Part shown: positions 24,635-37,400 of the stretch, piece by piece
How positions within the stretch are numbered: position 1 is the stretch's first letter
Layout: each line of letters begins with the position of its first letter
From: Synchiropus splendidus
Taxonomy: Eukaryota > Chordata > Actinopteri > Syngnathiformes > Callionymidae
Assembly (NCBI RefSeq): GCF_027744825.2
Contig: NC_071348.1
Location: forward strand, 15,781,563-15,845,562
DNA: 64,000 nt
Direction: 5' to 3'
Notes under the pieces: model-generated
Told to the model about the DNA's origin: nothing
What the model saw: only the letters and a program-made list of their open reading frames with translations
The model's database searches: none
Program-made: the position numbers and the translations under genes

Positions 24635-25610
24635 ATTTGATGTGCAACTACGAGAAAGACCCTTTCTGCTATAGTGGGAGGTGAAAATTTCATGTTCTGA
24701 GGCTTTCCTGCAAAGTAATGGCAAATTGCATAAAACGCGTTTTCAGCCTGAGATAAGGTTGTTTCTGGAACGCCAAACATAAAAATGGTGTTAACTTTGG
24801 AAAAACAATTCAAACAGCTTAGATTTGATCTGCAACTACAAGAAAGACCCTTTCTGCTATAGTGGGAGGTGAAAATGTCATGTTCTGAAGCTTCCCTGCA
24901 AAGTAATGGCACAATGAAGAAAACGCGTTTTCAGCCTGAGATAAGGTCGATTCCGGAACGCCAAACATAAAAATGTTGATAACTCAGGAAAAACTCTACA
25001 GACAGCTTAGATTTGATGTGCAACTACGAGAAAGACCCTTTCTGCTATCGTGGGAAGTGAAAATATCATGTTCTAAAGCTTCCCTGCAAAGTTATGGGAC
25101 AATGCAGAAAACGCATTTTCAGCCTGAGAAAAGGTCGATTCCGGAACGCCAAACATAAGAATGTTGATAACTTTGGAAAAACTCTTCAAACAGCTTAGAT
25201 TTGATGTGCAACTACTAGAAAGACCCTTTCTGCTATAGTTGGAGGTGAAAATATCATGTTCTGAAGTTTCCCTGCAAAGTTATGGCACAATGCAGAAAAC
25301 ACGTTTTCAGCCTGAGATAAGGTTGATTCCGCAACGCCAAACATAAAAATGTTGATAACTTTGGAAAAACACTTCAGACAGCTTAGATTTGATGTGCAAC
25401 TACTAGAAAGACCCTTTCTGCTATTGTGGGAGGTGAAAATTTCATGTTCTGAAGCTTCCCTCCAAAGTTATGGCACAATGCAGAAAACGCTTTTTCAGCC
25501 TGAGAAAAGGTCCATTCCGGAACGCCAAACAGAAGAATGTTGATAACTTTGGAAAAACACTTCAGACAGCTTAGATTTGATGTGCAACTACTAGAAAGAC
25601 CCTTTCTGCT
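24635..25610 (+). repeat. HOR unit, copy 3 (has X, lacks Y)
   Basis: CAGGAAAAAC is at 24985, 6 monomers after copy 2. Monomer X is present (ATAGTTGG at 25235, 13 monomers after 22791) but Y is absent. The X monomer here ends in GATTCCGCAACG (25325-25336), an ending found in Y of copies 1 and 2 (GATTCCGCAACG near 23.07 and 24.20 kb) and not in X of copy 1. This suggests a hybrid X/Y monomer formed at an exchange point. Confidence 0.75.
25283..25610 (+). repeat. Dimer duplication (376 bp), copy 1
   Basis: By eye, 328 bp repeats without a noticed difference at 25659-25986. It carries TTCCGCAACG, GCTATTGTGGG, CTTCCCTCCAAAG, GGTCCATTCC and CCAAACAGAAGAATG. It is nested inside the third copy of the 6/7-monomer unit and is therefore a later event. 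Confidence 0.88.
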
Positions 25611-25658
25611 GTAGTGGGAGGTGAAAATTTCATGTTCTGAAGGTTCCCTGCAAAGTTT

Positions 25659-25986
25659 TGGCACAATGCAGAAAACACGTTTTCAGCCTGAGATAAGGTT
25701 GATTCCGCAACGCCAAACATAAAAATGTTGATAACTTTGGAAAAACACTTCAGACAGCTTAGATTTGATGTGCAACTACTAGAAAGACCCTTTCTGCTAT
25801 TGTGGGAGGTGAAAATTTCATGTTCTGAAGCTTCCCTCCAAAGTTATGGCACAATGCAGAAAACGCTTTTTCAGCCTGAGAAAAGGTCCATTCCGGAACG
25901 CCAAACAGAAGAATGTTGATAACTTTGGAAAAACACTTCAGACAGCTTAGATTTGATGTGCAACTACTAGAAAGACCCTTTCTGCT
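25659..25986 (+). repeat. Dimer duplication (376 bp), copy 2
   Basis: Partner of 25283-25610. After 25986 the sequence changes to an ordinary GCTATAGTGGG monomer and the 6/7-monomer order ends. Confidence 0.88.
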
Positions 25987-27770
25987 ATAGTGGGAGGTGA
26001 AAATTTCATGTTCTGAATCTTCTCTGCAAAGTTATGGCACAATGCAGAAAACGCGTTTTCAGCCTGAGAAAAGCTCGATTCCGGAACGCCAAACTTAAGA
26101 ATGTTGATAACTTTGGAAAAACACTTCAGACAGCTTAGATTTGATGTGCAACTACCAGAAAGACGCTTTCTGCTATAGTTGGAGGTGAAAATTTCATGTT
26201 CTGAAGTTTCCCTGCAAAGTTATGGGACAATGCACAAAAGGATTTTTCATCCTGAGATAAGGTCGATTCCGGAACGCCAAACATAAAAATGTTGATAACT
26301 TTGGAAAAACATTTCAGACAGCTTAGATTTGTTGAGCAACTACTAGAAAGACCCTTTCTGCTATAGTGGGAGGTGAAAATTTCATGTTCTGAAGCTTCCC
26401 TGCAAAGTAATCGCACAATGCAGAAAACGTGTTTTCAGCTTGAGATAAGGTGTGTTACGGAACGCCAAATATAAAAATGTTGATAATTTTCGAAAAACAC
26501 TTCAGACAGCTTAGATTTGATGTGCAACTACTCGAAAGACCCTTTCTGCTATTGTGGGAGGTGAAAGTTTCATGTTCTGAATCTTCCCTGTAAAGTTATG
26601 GCACAATGCAGAAAACGCGTTTTCAGCCTGAGATAAGGTGGGTTCCAGAACGCCAAACATAAAAATGTTGATAACTTTGGAAAAACACTTCAGACAGCTT
26701 AGATTTGATGTGCAACTACTAGAAAGACCCTTTCTGCTATAGTGGGAGGTGAAAATTTCATGTTCTGAAGCTTTCCTGCAAAGTTATGACAAATTGCGTA
26801 AAACGCGTTTTCAGCCTGAGATAAGGTTGTTTCTGGAACGCCAAACATAAAAATGGTGTTAACTTTGGAAAAACACTTCAAACAGCTTAGATTTGATGTG
26901 CAACTACTAGAAAGACCCTTTCTGCTACAGTGGGAGGTGAAAATTTCATGTTCTGAAGTTTCCCTGCAAAGTTATGCCACAATGCAGGAAACGCGTTTTC
27001 AGCCTGAGATAAGGTCGATTCCGGAACGCCAAACATAAAAATATTGATAACTTTGGAAAAACACTTCAGACAGCTTAGATTTGATGTGCAACTACTAGAA
27101 AGACCCTTTCTGCTATAGTGGGAGTTGAAAATTTCATGTTCTGAAGCTTTCGAGCAAAGTTATGGCACAATGCGTAAAACGCGTTTTCAGCCTGAGATAA
27201 GGTCGATTCCGGAACGCCAAACATAAAAATGTTGATGACTTTGGAAAAACACTTCAGACAGCTTAGATTTGGTGTGCAACTACTAGAAAGACCCTTTCTG
27301 CTATAGTGGGATATGAAAATTTCATGTTCTGAAGCTTCCCTGAAAAGTTATGCCAGAATGCGTAAATCGTGTTTTCAGCCTGAGAAAAGGTCGATTCCGG
27401 AACGCCAAACAAAAAAGTGTTGATAACTTAGGATAAACACTTCAAACAGCTTCGATTTGATGTGCAACTACTAGAAAGACGCTTTCTGCTATAGTTGGAG
27501 GTGAAAATTTCATGTTCTGAAGTTTCCCTGCAAAGTTATGGCACAATGCAGAAAACACGTTTTCAGTCTGAGATAAGGTTGATTCCGGAACGCCAAACAT
27601 AAGAATGTTGATAACTTTGGAAAAACACTTCAGACAACTTAGATTTGATGTGCAACTACTAGAAAGACCCTTTCTGCTATAGTGGGAGGTGAAAATTTCA
27701 TGTTCTGAATCTTCCCAGCAAAGTTATGGCACAATGCAGAAAACGCGTTTTCAGCCTGAGATAAGGTCGA
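25987..27770 (+). repeat. Satellite monomers without clear higher-order order
   Basis: About 9.5 monomers of the same 188-bp family. I found no long block here repeated elsewhere in the window. Individual subtypes do recur, such as ATGCCACAATGCAGG at 26974, AAATGGTGTTAAC at about 26.85 kb (also 24.79, 28.17, 30.24 and 34.57 kb) and ATGCACAAAAGG at about 26.23 kb. Confidence 0.6.
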
Positions 27771-29378
27771 TTCCGGTACGCCAAACATAAGAATGTTGAT
27801 AACTTTGGAAAAACACTTCAGACAGCTTAGATTTGATGTGCAACTGCTAGAAAGACCCTTTCTGTTGTAGTGGGAGGTGAAAATTTCATATACTGAAGCT
27901 TCCCTGCAAAGTTATGGTACAATGCAGAAAACGCGTTTTCAGCCTGAGATAAGGTGGGTACCAGAACGCCAAACATAAAAATGTTGATAACTTTGGAAAT
28001 ACACTTCAGACAGCTTAGATTTGATGTGCAACTACTAGAAAGAACCTTTCTGCTATAGTGGGAGGTGAAAATTTCATGTTCTGAGGCTTTCCTGCAAAGT
28101 TATGGCAGATTGCGTAAAACGCGTTTTCTGCCTGAGATCAGGTTGTTTCTGGAACGCCAAACATAAAAATGGTGTTAACTTTGGAAAAACACTTCAAACA
28201 GCTTAGATGTGATGTGCAACTACTAGAAAGAACCTTTCTGCTATAGTGGGAGGTGAAAATTTCATGTTCCGAAGCTTCCCTGCAATGTTAATGCACAATG
28301 CAGAAAACACGTTTTCAGCCTGAGATAAGGTGCGTTCCGCAACGCCAAACGTAAAAATGTTGATATCTTTGGAAAAACACTTCAGACAGCTTAGATTTGA
28401 TGTGCAACTACTAGAAAGACCCTTTCTGCTATAGTGGGAGGTGAAAATTTCATGTTCTGAAGCTTCCCTGCAAAGTTATGGCACAATGCAGAAAACGCGT
28501 TTCCAGCCTCAGATAAGGTCGATTCAGGAACACCAAACATAAAAATGTTGAGAACTTTGGAAAAACACTTCAAACAGCTTCGATTTGATGTGCAACTACG
28601 AGAAAGACCCTTTCTGCTATAGTGGGAGATGAACATTTCATGATCTGAAGCTTCCCTGCAAAGTTATGGCACAATGCAGAAAACGCGTTTCCAGCCTCAG
28701 ATAAGGTCGATTCAGGAACACCAAACATAAAAATGTTGAAAACTTTCGAAAAACACTTCAGACAGCTTAGATTTGATGTGCAACTACGAGAAAGACCCTT
28801 TTCGCTATAGTGGGAGGTGAAAATTTCATGTTCTGAATCTTCCCTGCAAAGTTATCACAGAATGCGTAAATCGTGTTTTCAGCCTGAGATAAGGTCGATT
28901 CCGGAACGCTAAACATAAAAGTGTTGATAACTTTGGAAAAACACTTCAAACAGCTTCGATTTGATGTGCAACTACTAGAAAGACCCTTTCTGCTATAGTG
29001 GGAGGTGAAAATTTCATGTTCTGAAGCTTCCCTGCAAAGTTATGGCAAAATATGTAAAACGCGTTTTCAGGCTGAGATAAGGTGGGTTCCGGAACGCCAA
29101 AAATAAAAATGTTGATAACTTTAGAAAAACACTTCAAGACTGCATAGATTTGATGTGCAACTACTAGAAAAACCCTTTCTGCTACAATGGGAGGTGAAAA
29201 TTTCATGTTCTGAAGATTCCCTCCAAAGTTATGGCACAATGCAGAAAACGCGTATTCAGCCTGAGATAAGGTCGATTCCGGAACGCCAAACATTAAAATG
29301 TTTATAATTTTGGAAAAACACTTCAGACAGCTTAGATTTGATGTGCAACTACTAGAAAGACCATTTCTGCTATAGTGG
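27771..29378 (+). repeat. Recent 11-monomer HOR, copy 1 (1,608 bp matched)
   Basis: Matches 29842-31449 at 2071 bp, which is 11 x 188 + 3. The three extra bases are single-base insertions between the two reference points: one in CTTCAAGACTGC and two in the GCAGAAAAACGAG monomers at 29.38-29.76 kb. Over 1,608 bp I noticed only two differences: GAAAACACG against GAAAACGCG, and CCCTTTTCGC against CCCTTTCCGC. Shared markers include TTTCATATACTG, TGTTAATGCAC, GTTATCACAGAATGCG and AATATGTAAAACG. This is among the youngest amplifications in the window. Confidence 0.92.
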
Positions 29379-29381
29379 GAG

Positions 29382-29570
29382 GTGAAAATTTCATGTTCTG
29401 AAGCTTCCCTGCAAAGTTATGTCACAATGCAGAAAAACGAGTTTTCAGCCTCACATAAGGTCAATTCTGATACGCCAAACATAAAAATGTTGAGAACTTT
29501 GGAAAAACACTTCAGACAGCTTAGATTTGATGTGCAACTACTAGAAAGACCCTTTCTGCTATAGTGGGAG
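29382..29570 (+). repeat. 189-bp monomer, tandem copy 1
   Basis: A single monomer with one extra A in GCAGAAAAACGAG and the rare combination CCTCACATAAGG, TCAATTCTGATACGCC and GTTGAGAAC. It is repeated directly at 29571-29759. It lies between the two 11-monomer HOR copies. Confidence 0.85.
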
Positions 29571-29759
29571 GTGAAAATTTCATGTTCTGAAGCTTCCCTG
29601 CAAAGTTATGTCACAATGCAGAAAAACGAGTTTTCAGCCTCACATAAGGTCAATTCTGATACGCCAAACATAAAAATGTTGAGAACTTTGGAAAAACACT
29701 TCAAACAGCTTCGATTTGATGTGCAACTACGAGAAAGACCCTTTCTGCTATAGTGGGAA
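29571..29759 (+). repeat. 189-bp monomer, tandem copy 2
   Basis: Direct copy of 29382-29570. The two differ only near the end (CTTCAGACAGCTTAG against CTTCAAACAGCTTCG). The second takes on the form of the monomer at about 28.57 kb, as expected if the exchange point lay in the A-rich tail. Confidence 0.85.
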
Positions 29760-29841
29760 ATGAACATTTCATGATCTGAAGCTTCCCTGCAAAGTTATGG
29801 CACAATGCAGAAAACGCGTTTTCAGCCTGAGATAAGGTGGG

Positions 29842-31449
29842 TTCCGGTACGCCAAACATAAGAATGTTGATAACTTTGGAAAAACACTTCAGACAGCTTA
29901 GATTTGATGTGCAACTGCTAGAAAGACCCTTTCTGTTGTAGTGGGAGGTGAAAATTTCATATACTGAAGCTTCCCTGCAAAGTTATGGTACAATGCAGAA
30001 AACGCGTTTTCAGCCTGAGATAAGGTGGGTACCAGAACGCCAAACATAAAAATGTTGATAACTTTGGAAATACACTTCAGACAGCTTAGATTTGATGTGC
30101 AACTACTAGAAAGAACCTTTCTGCTATAGTGGGAGGTGAAAATTTCATGTTCTGAGGCTTTCCTGCAAAGTTATGGCAGATTGCGTAAAACGCGTTTTCT
30201 GCCTGAGATCAGGTTGTTTCTGGAACGCCAAACATAAAAATGGTGTTAACTTTGGAAAAACACTTCAAACAGCTTAGATGTGATGTGCAACTACTAGAAA
30301 GAACCTTTCTGCTATAGTGGGAGGTGAAAATTTCATGTTCCGAAGCTTCCCTGCAATGTTAATGCACAATGCAGAAAACGCGTTTTCAGCCTGAGATAAG
30401 GTGCGTTCCGCAACGCCAAACGTAAAAATGTTGATATCTTTGGAAAAACACTTCAGACAGCTTAGATTTGATGTGCAACTACTAGAAAGACCCTTTCTGC
30501 TATAGTGGGAGGTGAAAATTTCATGTTCTGAAGCTTCCCTGCAAAGTTATGGCACAATGCAGAAAACGCGTTTCCAGCCTCAGATAAGGTCGATTCAGGA
30601 ACACCAAACATAAAAATGTTGAGAACTTTGGAAAAACACTTCAAACAGCTTCGATTTGATGTGCAACTACGAGAAAGACCCTTTCTGCTATAGTGGGAGA
30701 TGAACATTTCATGATCTGAAGCTTCCCTGCAAAGTTATGGCACAATGCAGAAAACGCGTTTCCAGCCTCAGATAAGGTCGATTCAGGAACACCAAACATA
30801 AAAATGTTGAAAACTTTCGAAAAACACTTCAGACAGCTTAGATTTGATGTGCAACTACGAGAAAGACCCTTTCCGCTATAGTGGGAGGTGAAAATTTCAT
30901 GTTCTGAATCTTCCCTGCAAAGTTATCACAGAATGCGTAAATCGTGTTTTCAGCCTGAGATAAGGTCGATTCCGGAACGCTAAACATAAAAGTGTTGATA
31001 ACTTTGGAAAAACACTTCAAACAGCTTCGATTTGATGTGCAACTACTAGAAAGACCCTTTCTGCTATAGTGGGAGGTGAAAATTTCATGTTCTGAAGCTT
31101 CCCTGCAAAGTTATGGCAAAATATGTAAAACGCGTTTTCAGGCTGAGATAAGGTGGGTTCCGGAACGCCAAAAATAAAAATGTTGATAACTTTAGAAAAA
31201 CACTTCAAGACTGCATAGATTTGATGTGCAACTACTAGAAAAACCCTTTCTGCTACAATGGGAGGTGAAAATTTCATGTTCTGAAGATTCCCTCCAAAGT
31301 TATGGCACAATGCAGAAAACGCGTATTCAGCCTGAGATAAGGTCGATTCCGGAACGCCAAACATTAAAATGTTTATAATTTTGGAAAAACACTTCAGACA
31401 GCTTAGATTTGATGTGCAACTACTAGAAAGACCATTTCTGCTATAGTGG
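29842..31449 (+). repeat. Recent 11-monomer HOR, copy 2
   Basis: Partner of 27771-29378. The left edge is at TTCCGGTACGCC (GGTCGA before copy 1, GGTGGG before copy 2). The right edge is after CTATAGTGG (GAGGTG against AATATG). Confidence 0.92.
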
Positions 31450-34400
31450 AATATGAAAATTTCATGTTCTGAAGATTCGCTGCAAAGTTATGGCAGAATG
31501 CGTAAATCGCGTTTTCAGCCTGAGATAAGTTCGATTCCCGAACGCCAAACATAAAAATGTTGATAACTTTGTAAAAACACTTCAAACAGCTTAGATTTGA
31601 TGTGCAACTACTAGAAAGACCTTTCTGCTACAGTGGGAGGTGAAAATTTCATGTTCTGAAACTTCCCTGCAAAGTTATGGAACAAGGCAGAAAACGCGTT
31701 TTCAGCCTGAGATAAGGTGGGTTCCGGAACGCCAAACAAAAGAAATGTTGATAACTTTCGAAAAACACATCAGACAGCTTAGATTTGATGTGCAACTACT
31801 AGAAAAACCCTTTCTGCTATAGTGGGAGGTGAAAATTTCATGTTCTGAAGCTTCCCTGCAAAGTTATGGGACAATGCAGAAAACGCGTTTTCAGCATGAG
31901 ACAAGGTCAATTCTGGAACGCCAAACATAGAAATATGATAACTTTGGAAAAACACTTCAAACAGCTTAGATTTGATGTGCAACTACTAGAAGGACCCTTT
32001 CTGTTAAAGTGGGAGGTGAAAATTTCATGTTCTGAAGCTCCCCAGAAAAGTAAAGGCACAATGCAGAAAACGCGTTTTCAGCCAGAGATAAGGTGGGTTC
32101 CAGAACGTCAAACATAAAAATGTTGACAACTTTGGAAAAACACTTCAGACAGCTTAGATTTGATGTACAACGACGAGAAAGAACCTTTCTGCTATAGTGG
32201 GATGTGAAAATTTCATGTTCGGAAGCTTCCCTGCAAAGTTATGGCACAATGCAGAAAACGCGTTTTCAGCCTGAGATAAGGTGGGTTCCGGAACGCCAAA
32301 CATAAAAATGTTGATAACTTTGGAAAAACACTTCAGGCAGCTTAGATTTGATGTGCAACTACGAGAAAGACCCTTTCTGCTACAGTGGGAGGTTAACATT
32401 TCATGTTCTGAAGCTTCCCTGCAAAGTTATGGCACAATGCAGAAAACGCGTTTTCAACCTGAGATAAGGTGGGTTCCGGAACGCCAAACATAAAATTGTT
32501 GATAACTTTGGAAAAAACATTTCAGACAGCTTAGATTTGATGTGTAACTACTAGAAAGACCCTTTCTGCTATAGTGGGAGGTGAAAATTTCATGTTCTGA
32601 AGCTTCCCTGCAAAGTTATGGCACAATGCAGAAAACGCGTTTTCAACCTGAGATAAGGTGGGTTCCGGAACGCCAAACATAAAAATGTTGATAACTTTGG
32701 AATAACACTTCAGACAGCTTAGATTTGATGTGCAACGACTAGAAAGACCCTTTCTGCTATAGGGGGAGGTTAAATTTCATGTTCTGAAGCTTCACTGCAA
32801 AGTTATGGCACAATGCAAAAAACGCGTTTTCAACCCGAGATAAGGTCGTTTCCGTAACGCCAAACATAAAAATGTTGATAGCTTTCGAAAAACACTTCAG
32901 ACAACTTAGATTTGATGTGCAACTACTAGAAAGACACTTTCTGCAATAGCGGGAGGTTAAAATTTCATGTTCTGAAGCTTCCGTGCAAAGTTATGGCACA
33001 ATGCAGAAAACGCGTATTCAGCCTGAGATAAGGTGGGTTCCGGAACGCCAAACATAAAAATGTTGATAACTTTGGAAAAACATTTCAGACGGCTTAGATT
33101 TGATGTGCAACTACTAGAAAGACCCTTTCTGCTATAATGGGAGGTGAACATTTCATGTTCTGAAGTTTCCCTGGAAAGTTATGGGACAATGCAGAAAACG
33201 CATTTTCATGCTGAGATTAGGTCGATTCCGGAACACCAAACATAAAAATGTTGATAACTTTGGAAAAACACTTCAGACAGCTTAGATTTGATGTGCAACT
33301 ACTAGAAAGACACTTTCTGCAATAGTGGGAGGTTCAAATTTCATGTTCTGAAGCTTCCCTGCAAAGTTATGGCACAATGCAGAAAACGCGTTTTCAGCCT
33401 GAGATAAGGTGGGTTCCGGAACGCCAAACATAAAAATGTTGATAACTTTGGAATAACACTTCAGACAGCTTAGATTTGATGTGTAACTACTAGAAAGACC
33501 CTTTCTGCTATCGTGCGAGGTGAAACTTTCATGTTCTGAAGTTTTCCTTAAATGTTATGGCACAATGCAGAAAACGCGTTTTCAGCCTGAGATAAGGTGG
33601 GTTCCGGAACGCCAAACACAAAAATGTTTATAACTTTGGAAAAACACTTCAGACAGGTGAGATTTGATGTGCAACTACTAGAAAGTCCCTTTCTGCTACA
33701 GTGGGAGGTTAAAATTTCATGTTCTGAAGCTTCCCTGCAAAGCTATGGCACTATGCAGAAAACGCGTTTTCAGCCTGAGATAAGGTGGGTTCCGGAACGC
33801 CAAACATAAAATTCTTGATTACTTTGGAAAAAACATTTGAGACAGCTTAGATTAGATGTGTAACTACTAGAAAATCCCTTTCTGCTATAGTGGGAGGTGA
33901 ACATTTCAAGTTCTGAAGCTTCCCTGAGAAGTTATGGCACAATGCACAAAACGCGTTTTCAGCCTGAGATAAGGTCGATTCCGGAACGCCAAACATAAAA
34001 ATGTTGATAACTTTCGAAAAACACTTCAGACAGCTTAGATTTGATGTGCATCTACGAGAAAGACCCTTTCTGCTATCGTGGGAGGTCAAAATTTCATGTT
34101 CTGAAGCTTCCCTGGAAAGTTATGGGACAATGCAGAAAACAATTTTTCAGTGTGAGATAAGGTCGATTCCGTAACGCCAAACATAAAAATGTTGATAACT
34201 TTCGAAAAACACTTCAGACAGCTTAGATTTGATGTGCAACTACTAGAAAGACCCTTTCTGCTGTCGTGGGAGGTGAACATTTCATGTTCTGAAGGTTCCC
34301 TGCAAAGTTATGGCACAATGCGTAAAACGCGTTTTCAGCCTGAGATAAGGTCGATTCTGGAACGCCAAGCGTAAAAATGTTGAAAACTTTCGAAAAACAC

Positions 34401-37400
34401 TTCAGACAGCTTAGATTTGATGTGCAACTACGAGAAAGACCCTTTCTGCTATAGTGGGAAGTGAAAATTTCATGTTCTGAGGCTTTCCTGCAAAGTTACG
34501 ACAAATTGCGTAAAACGCGTTTTCAGCCTGAGATAACGTTGTTTCTGGAAAGGCCAAACATAAAAATGGTGTTAACTTTGGAATAACACTTCAAATAGCT
34601 TAGATTTGTTGTGCAACTACTAGAAAGACCCTTTCTGCTACAGTTGGAGGTGAAAATTTCATGTTCTGAAGATTCCCTGCAAAGTTATGGTAAAATGCAC
34701 AAAACGCGTTTTCAGCCTGAGATAAGGTGGGTTCCAGAACTCCAAACATAAAAATGTGGATAACTTTGGAAAAACACTTCAGACAGCTTAGATTTGATGT
34801 GCAACTACTAGAAAGACCCTATCTGCTATAGTGGGAGGTGAAAATTTCATGTTCTGAAGCTTCCATGCAAAGTTATGCCACAATGCAGGAAACACGTTTT
34901 CAGCCTGAGATAAGGTCGATTCCGGAACGCCAAACATAAAAATGTTGATAACTTTGGAAAAACACTTCAAACAGCTTAGAATTCATGTGCAACTACTAGA
35001 AAGACCCTTTCTGCTATAGTGGGAGGTGTAAATTTCATGTCCTGAAGCTTCCCTGCAAAGTTTTGGCACAATGCAAAAAACGCGTGTTCAGCCTGAGATA
35101 AGGTGGGTTCCGGAACGCCAAACATAAAAATGTTGATAACTTTGGAAAAACACTTCAGACAGCTTAGATTTGATGCGCAACTACTAGAAAGACCCTTTCT
35201 GCTATAGTGGGAGTTGAAAATTTCATTTTCTGAAGCTTTATGCAAAGTTATGGCACAATGCGTAAAAAGCGTTTTCAGCCTGAGATAAGGTCGATTCCGG
35301 AACGCCAAACATAAAGATGTTGGTAACTTTGGAAAAACACTTCAGACAGCTTAGATTTGATGTGCAACTACAAGACAGACCCTTTCTGCAATAGTGGGAG
35401 GTTAAAATTTCATATTCTGAAGTTTCCTGCAAAGTTATGGCACAATGAAGAAAACGCGTCTTCAGCCTGAGATAAGGTCGATTCCGGAACGCCAAACATA
35501 AAAATGTAGATTACTTTGGAAAAACACTTCAGACAGCTTAGATTTGATACGCAACTACTAGAAAGACCATTTCTGCTATAGTGGGAGGTGAAAATTTCTT
35601 GTTCTGAAGCTTCCCAGTAAAGTTATGGCACAAAGCAGAAAACGCGTTTTCAGCCAGAGATAAAGTGGATTCTGGAACGACAAACATAAAAATGTTGATA
35701 ACTTTGGAAAACCACTTCAGACAGCTTAGATTGGATGTGCAACTACTAGAAAGACCCTTTCTGCTACAGTGGGAGGTGAAAATTTCATGTTCTGAAGCTT
35801 CCCTGCAAAGTTATGGCACAATGCAAAAAACGCGTTTTCAGCCTGAGATAAGGTGGGTTCCGGAACGCCAAACATAAAAATGTTGATAACTTTGGAATAA
35901 CACTTCAGACAGCTTAGATTTGATGTGCAACTACTAGAAAGACCCTTTCTGCTATAGTGCGAGGTGAAACTTTCATGTTCTGAAGTTTTCCTTAAATGTT
36001 ATGGCACAATGCAGAAAACGCGTTTTCAGCCTGAGATAAGGTGGGTTCCGGAACGCCAAACACAAAAATATTGATAACTTTGGAAAAACACTTCAGACAG
36101 CTTAGATTTAATGTGCAACTATTAGAAAGACCCTTTCTGCTATAGTGGGAGGCGAACATTTCATGTTCTGAAGCTTCCCTGAAAAGTTATGGCACAATGC
36201 AGAAAACGCGTTTTCAGCCTGAGATAAGGTGGGTTCCAGAACGCCAAAAATAAAAATGTTGAAAACTTTGGAAAAACACTTCAGACAGCTTAGATTTCAC
36301 GAGAAAGTACTAGAAAGACGCTTTCTGCTATAGTGGGAGGTGAAAATGTCATGTTCTGAAGCTTCCCAGCAAAGTTATGGCACAATGGAGAAAACGCGTT
36401 TTCAGCCTGAGATAAGGTGGGTTCCGGAAAGCCAAACATAAAAATATTGATAACTTTGGAAAAACACTTCAGACAGCTTAGATTTGATGTGCAACTACTA
36501 GAAAGACCATTTCTGCTATAGTGGGAGGTGAAAATTTCATGTTCTGAAGCTTCCCTGCAAAGTTATGCCACAATGCAGGAAACGCGTTTTCAGCCTGAGA
36601 TAAGGTCGATTCCGGAACGCCAAACACAAAAATATTGATAACTTTGGAAAAACACTTCAGACAGCTTAGATTTAATCTGCAACTACTAGAAAGACCCTTT
36701 CTGCTATAGTGTGAGGTGAAAATTTCATGTTCTAAAGCTATATGCCAAGTTATGGCCCAATGCGTAAAACGCGTTTTCAGCCTGAGATAAGGTTGATTCC
36801 GGAACGCCAAACATAAGAATGTTGATAACTTTGGATAAACACTTCAGACAGCTTTGATTTCACGAGAAAGTACTAGAAAGACTCTTTCTGCTATAGTGGG
36901 AGTTGAAAATTCGATGTTCTGAAGCTTCCCTGCAAAGCTGTGGCACAATGCAGAAAACGCGTTTTCAGCCTGAGATAAGGTGCGTTCCAGAACGCCAAAC
37001 ATAAAAATGTTGATAAGTTTGGAAAAACCCATCAGACAGCTTAGATTTGATGTGCAACTATTAGAAAGACCCTTTCTGCTATATTGGGAGGTGAAATTTT
37101 CATGTTCTGAATCTTCCCTGCAAAGTTATGGCACAATGCAGACAACTCGTTTTCAGCCTGAGATAAGATCGATTCTGGAATGCCAAACATAAAAAGGTTG
37201 ATAACTTTCGAAAAACACTTCAGACACCATAGATTTGATGTGCAACTTCTAGAAAGACCCTTTCTGCTATAGTGGAAGGTGAAAATTTCATGTTCTGAAG
37301 CTTCCCTGCAAAGTTATTGCACAATGCGTAAAACGCGTTTTCAGCCTGAGATAAGGTCGATTCCGCAACGCCAAACATAAAAATGTTGATAACTTTAGAA

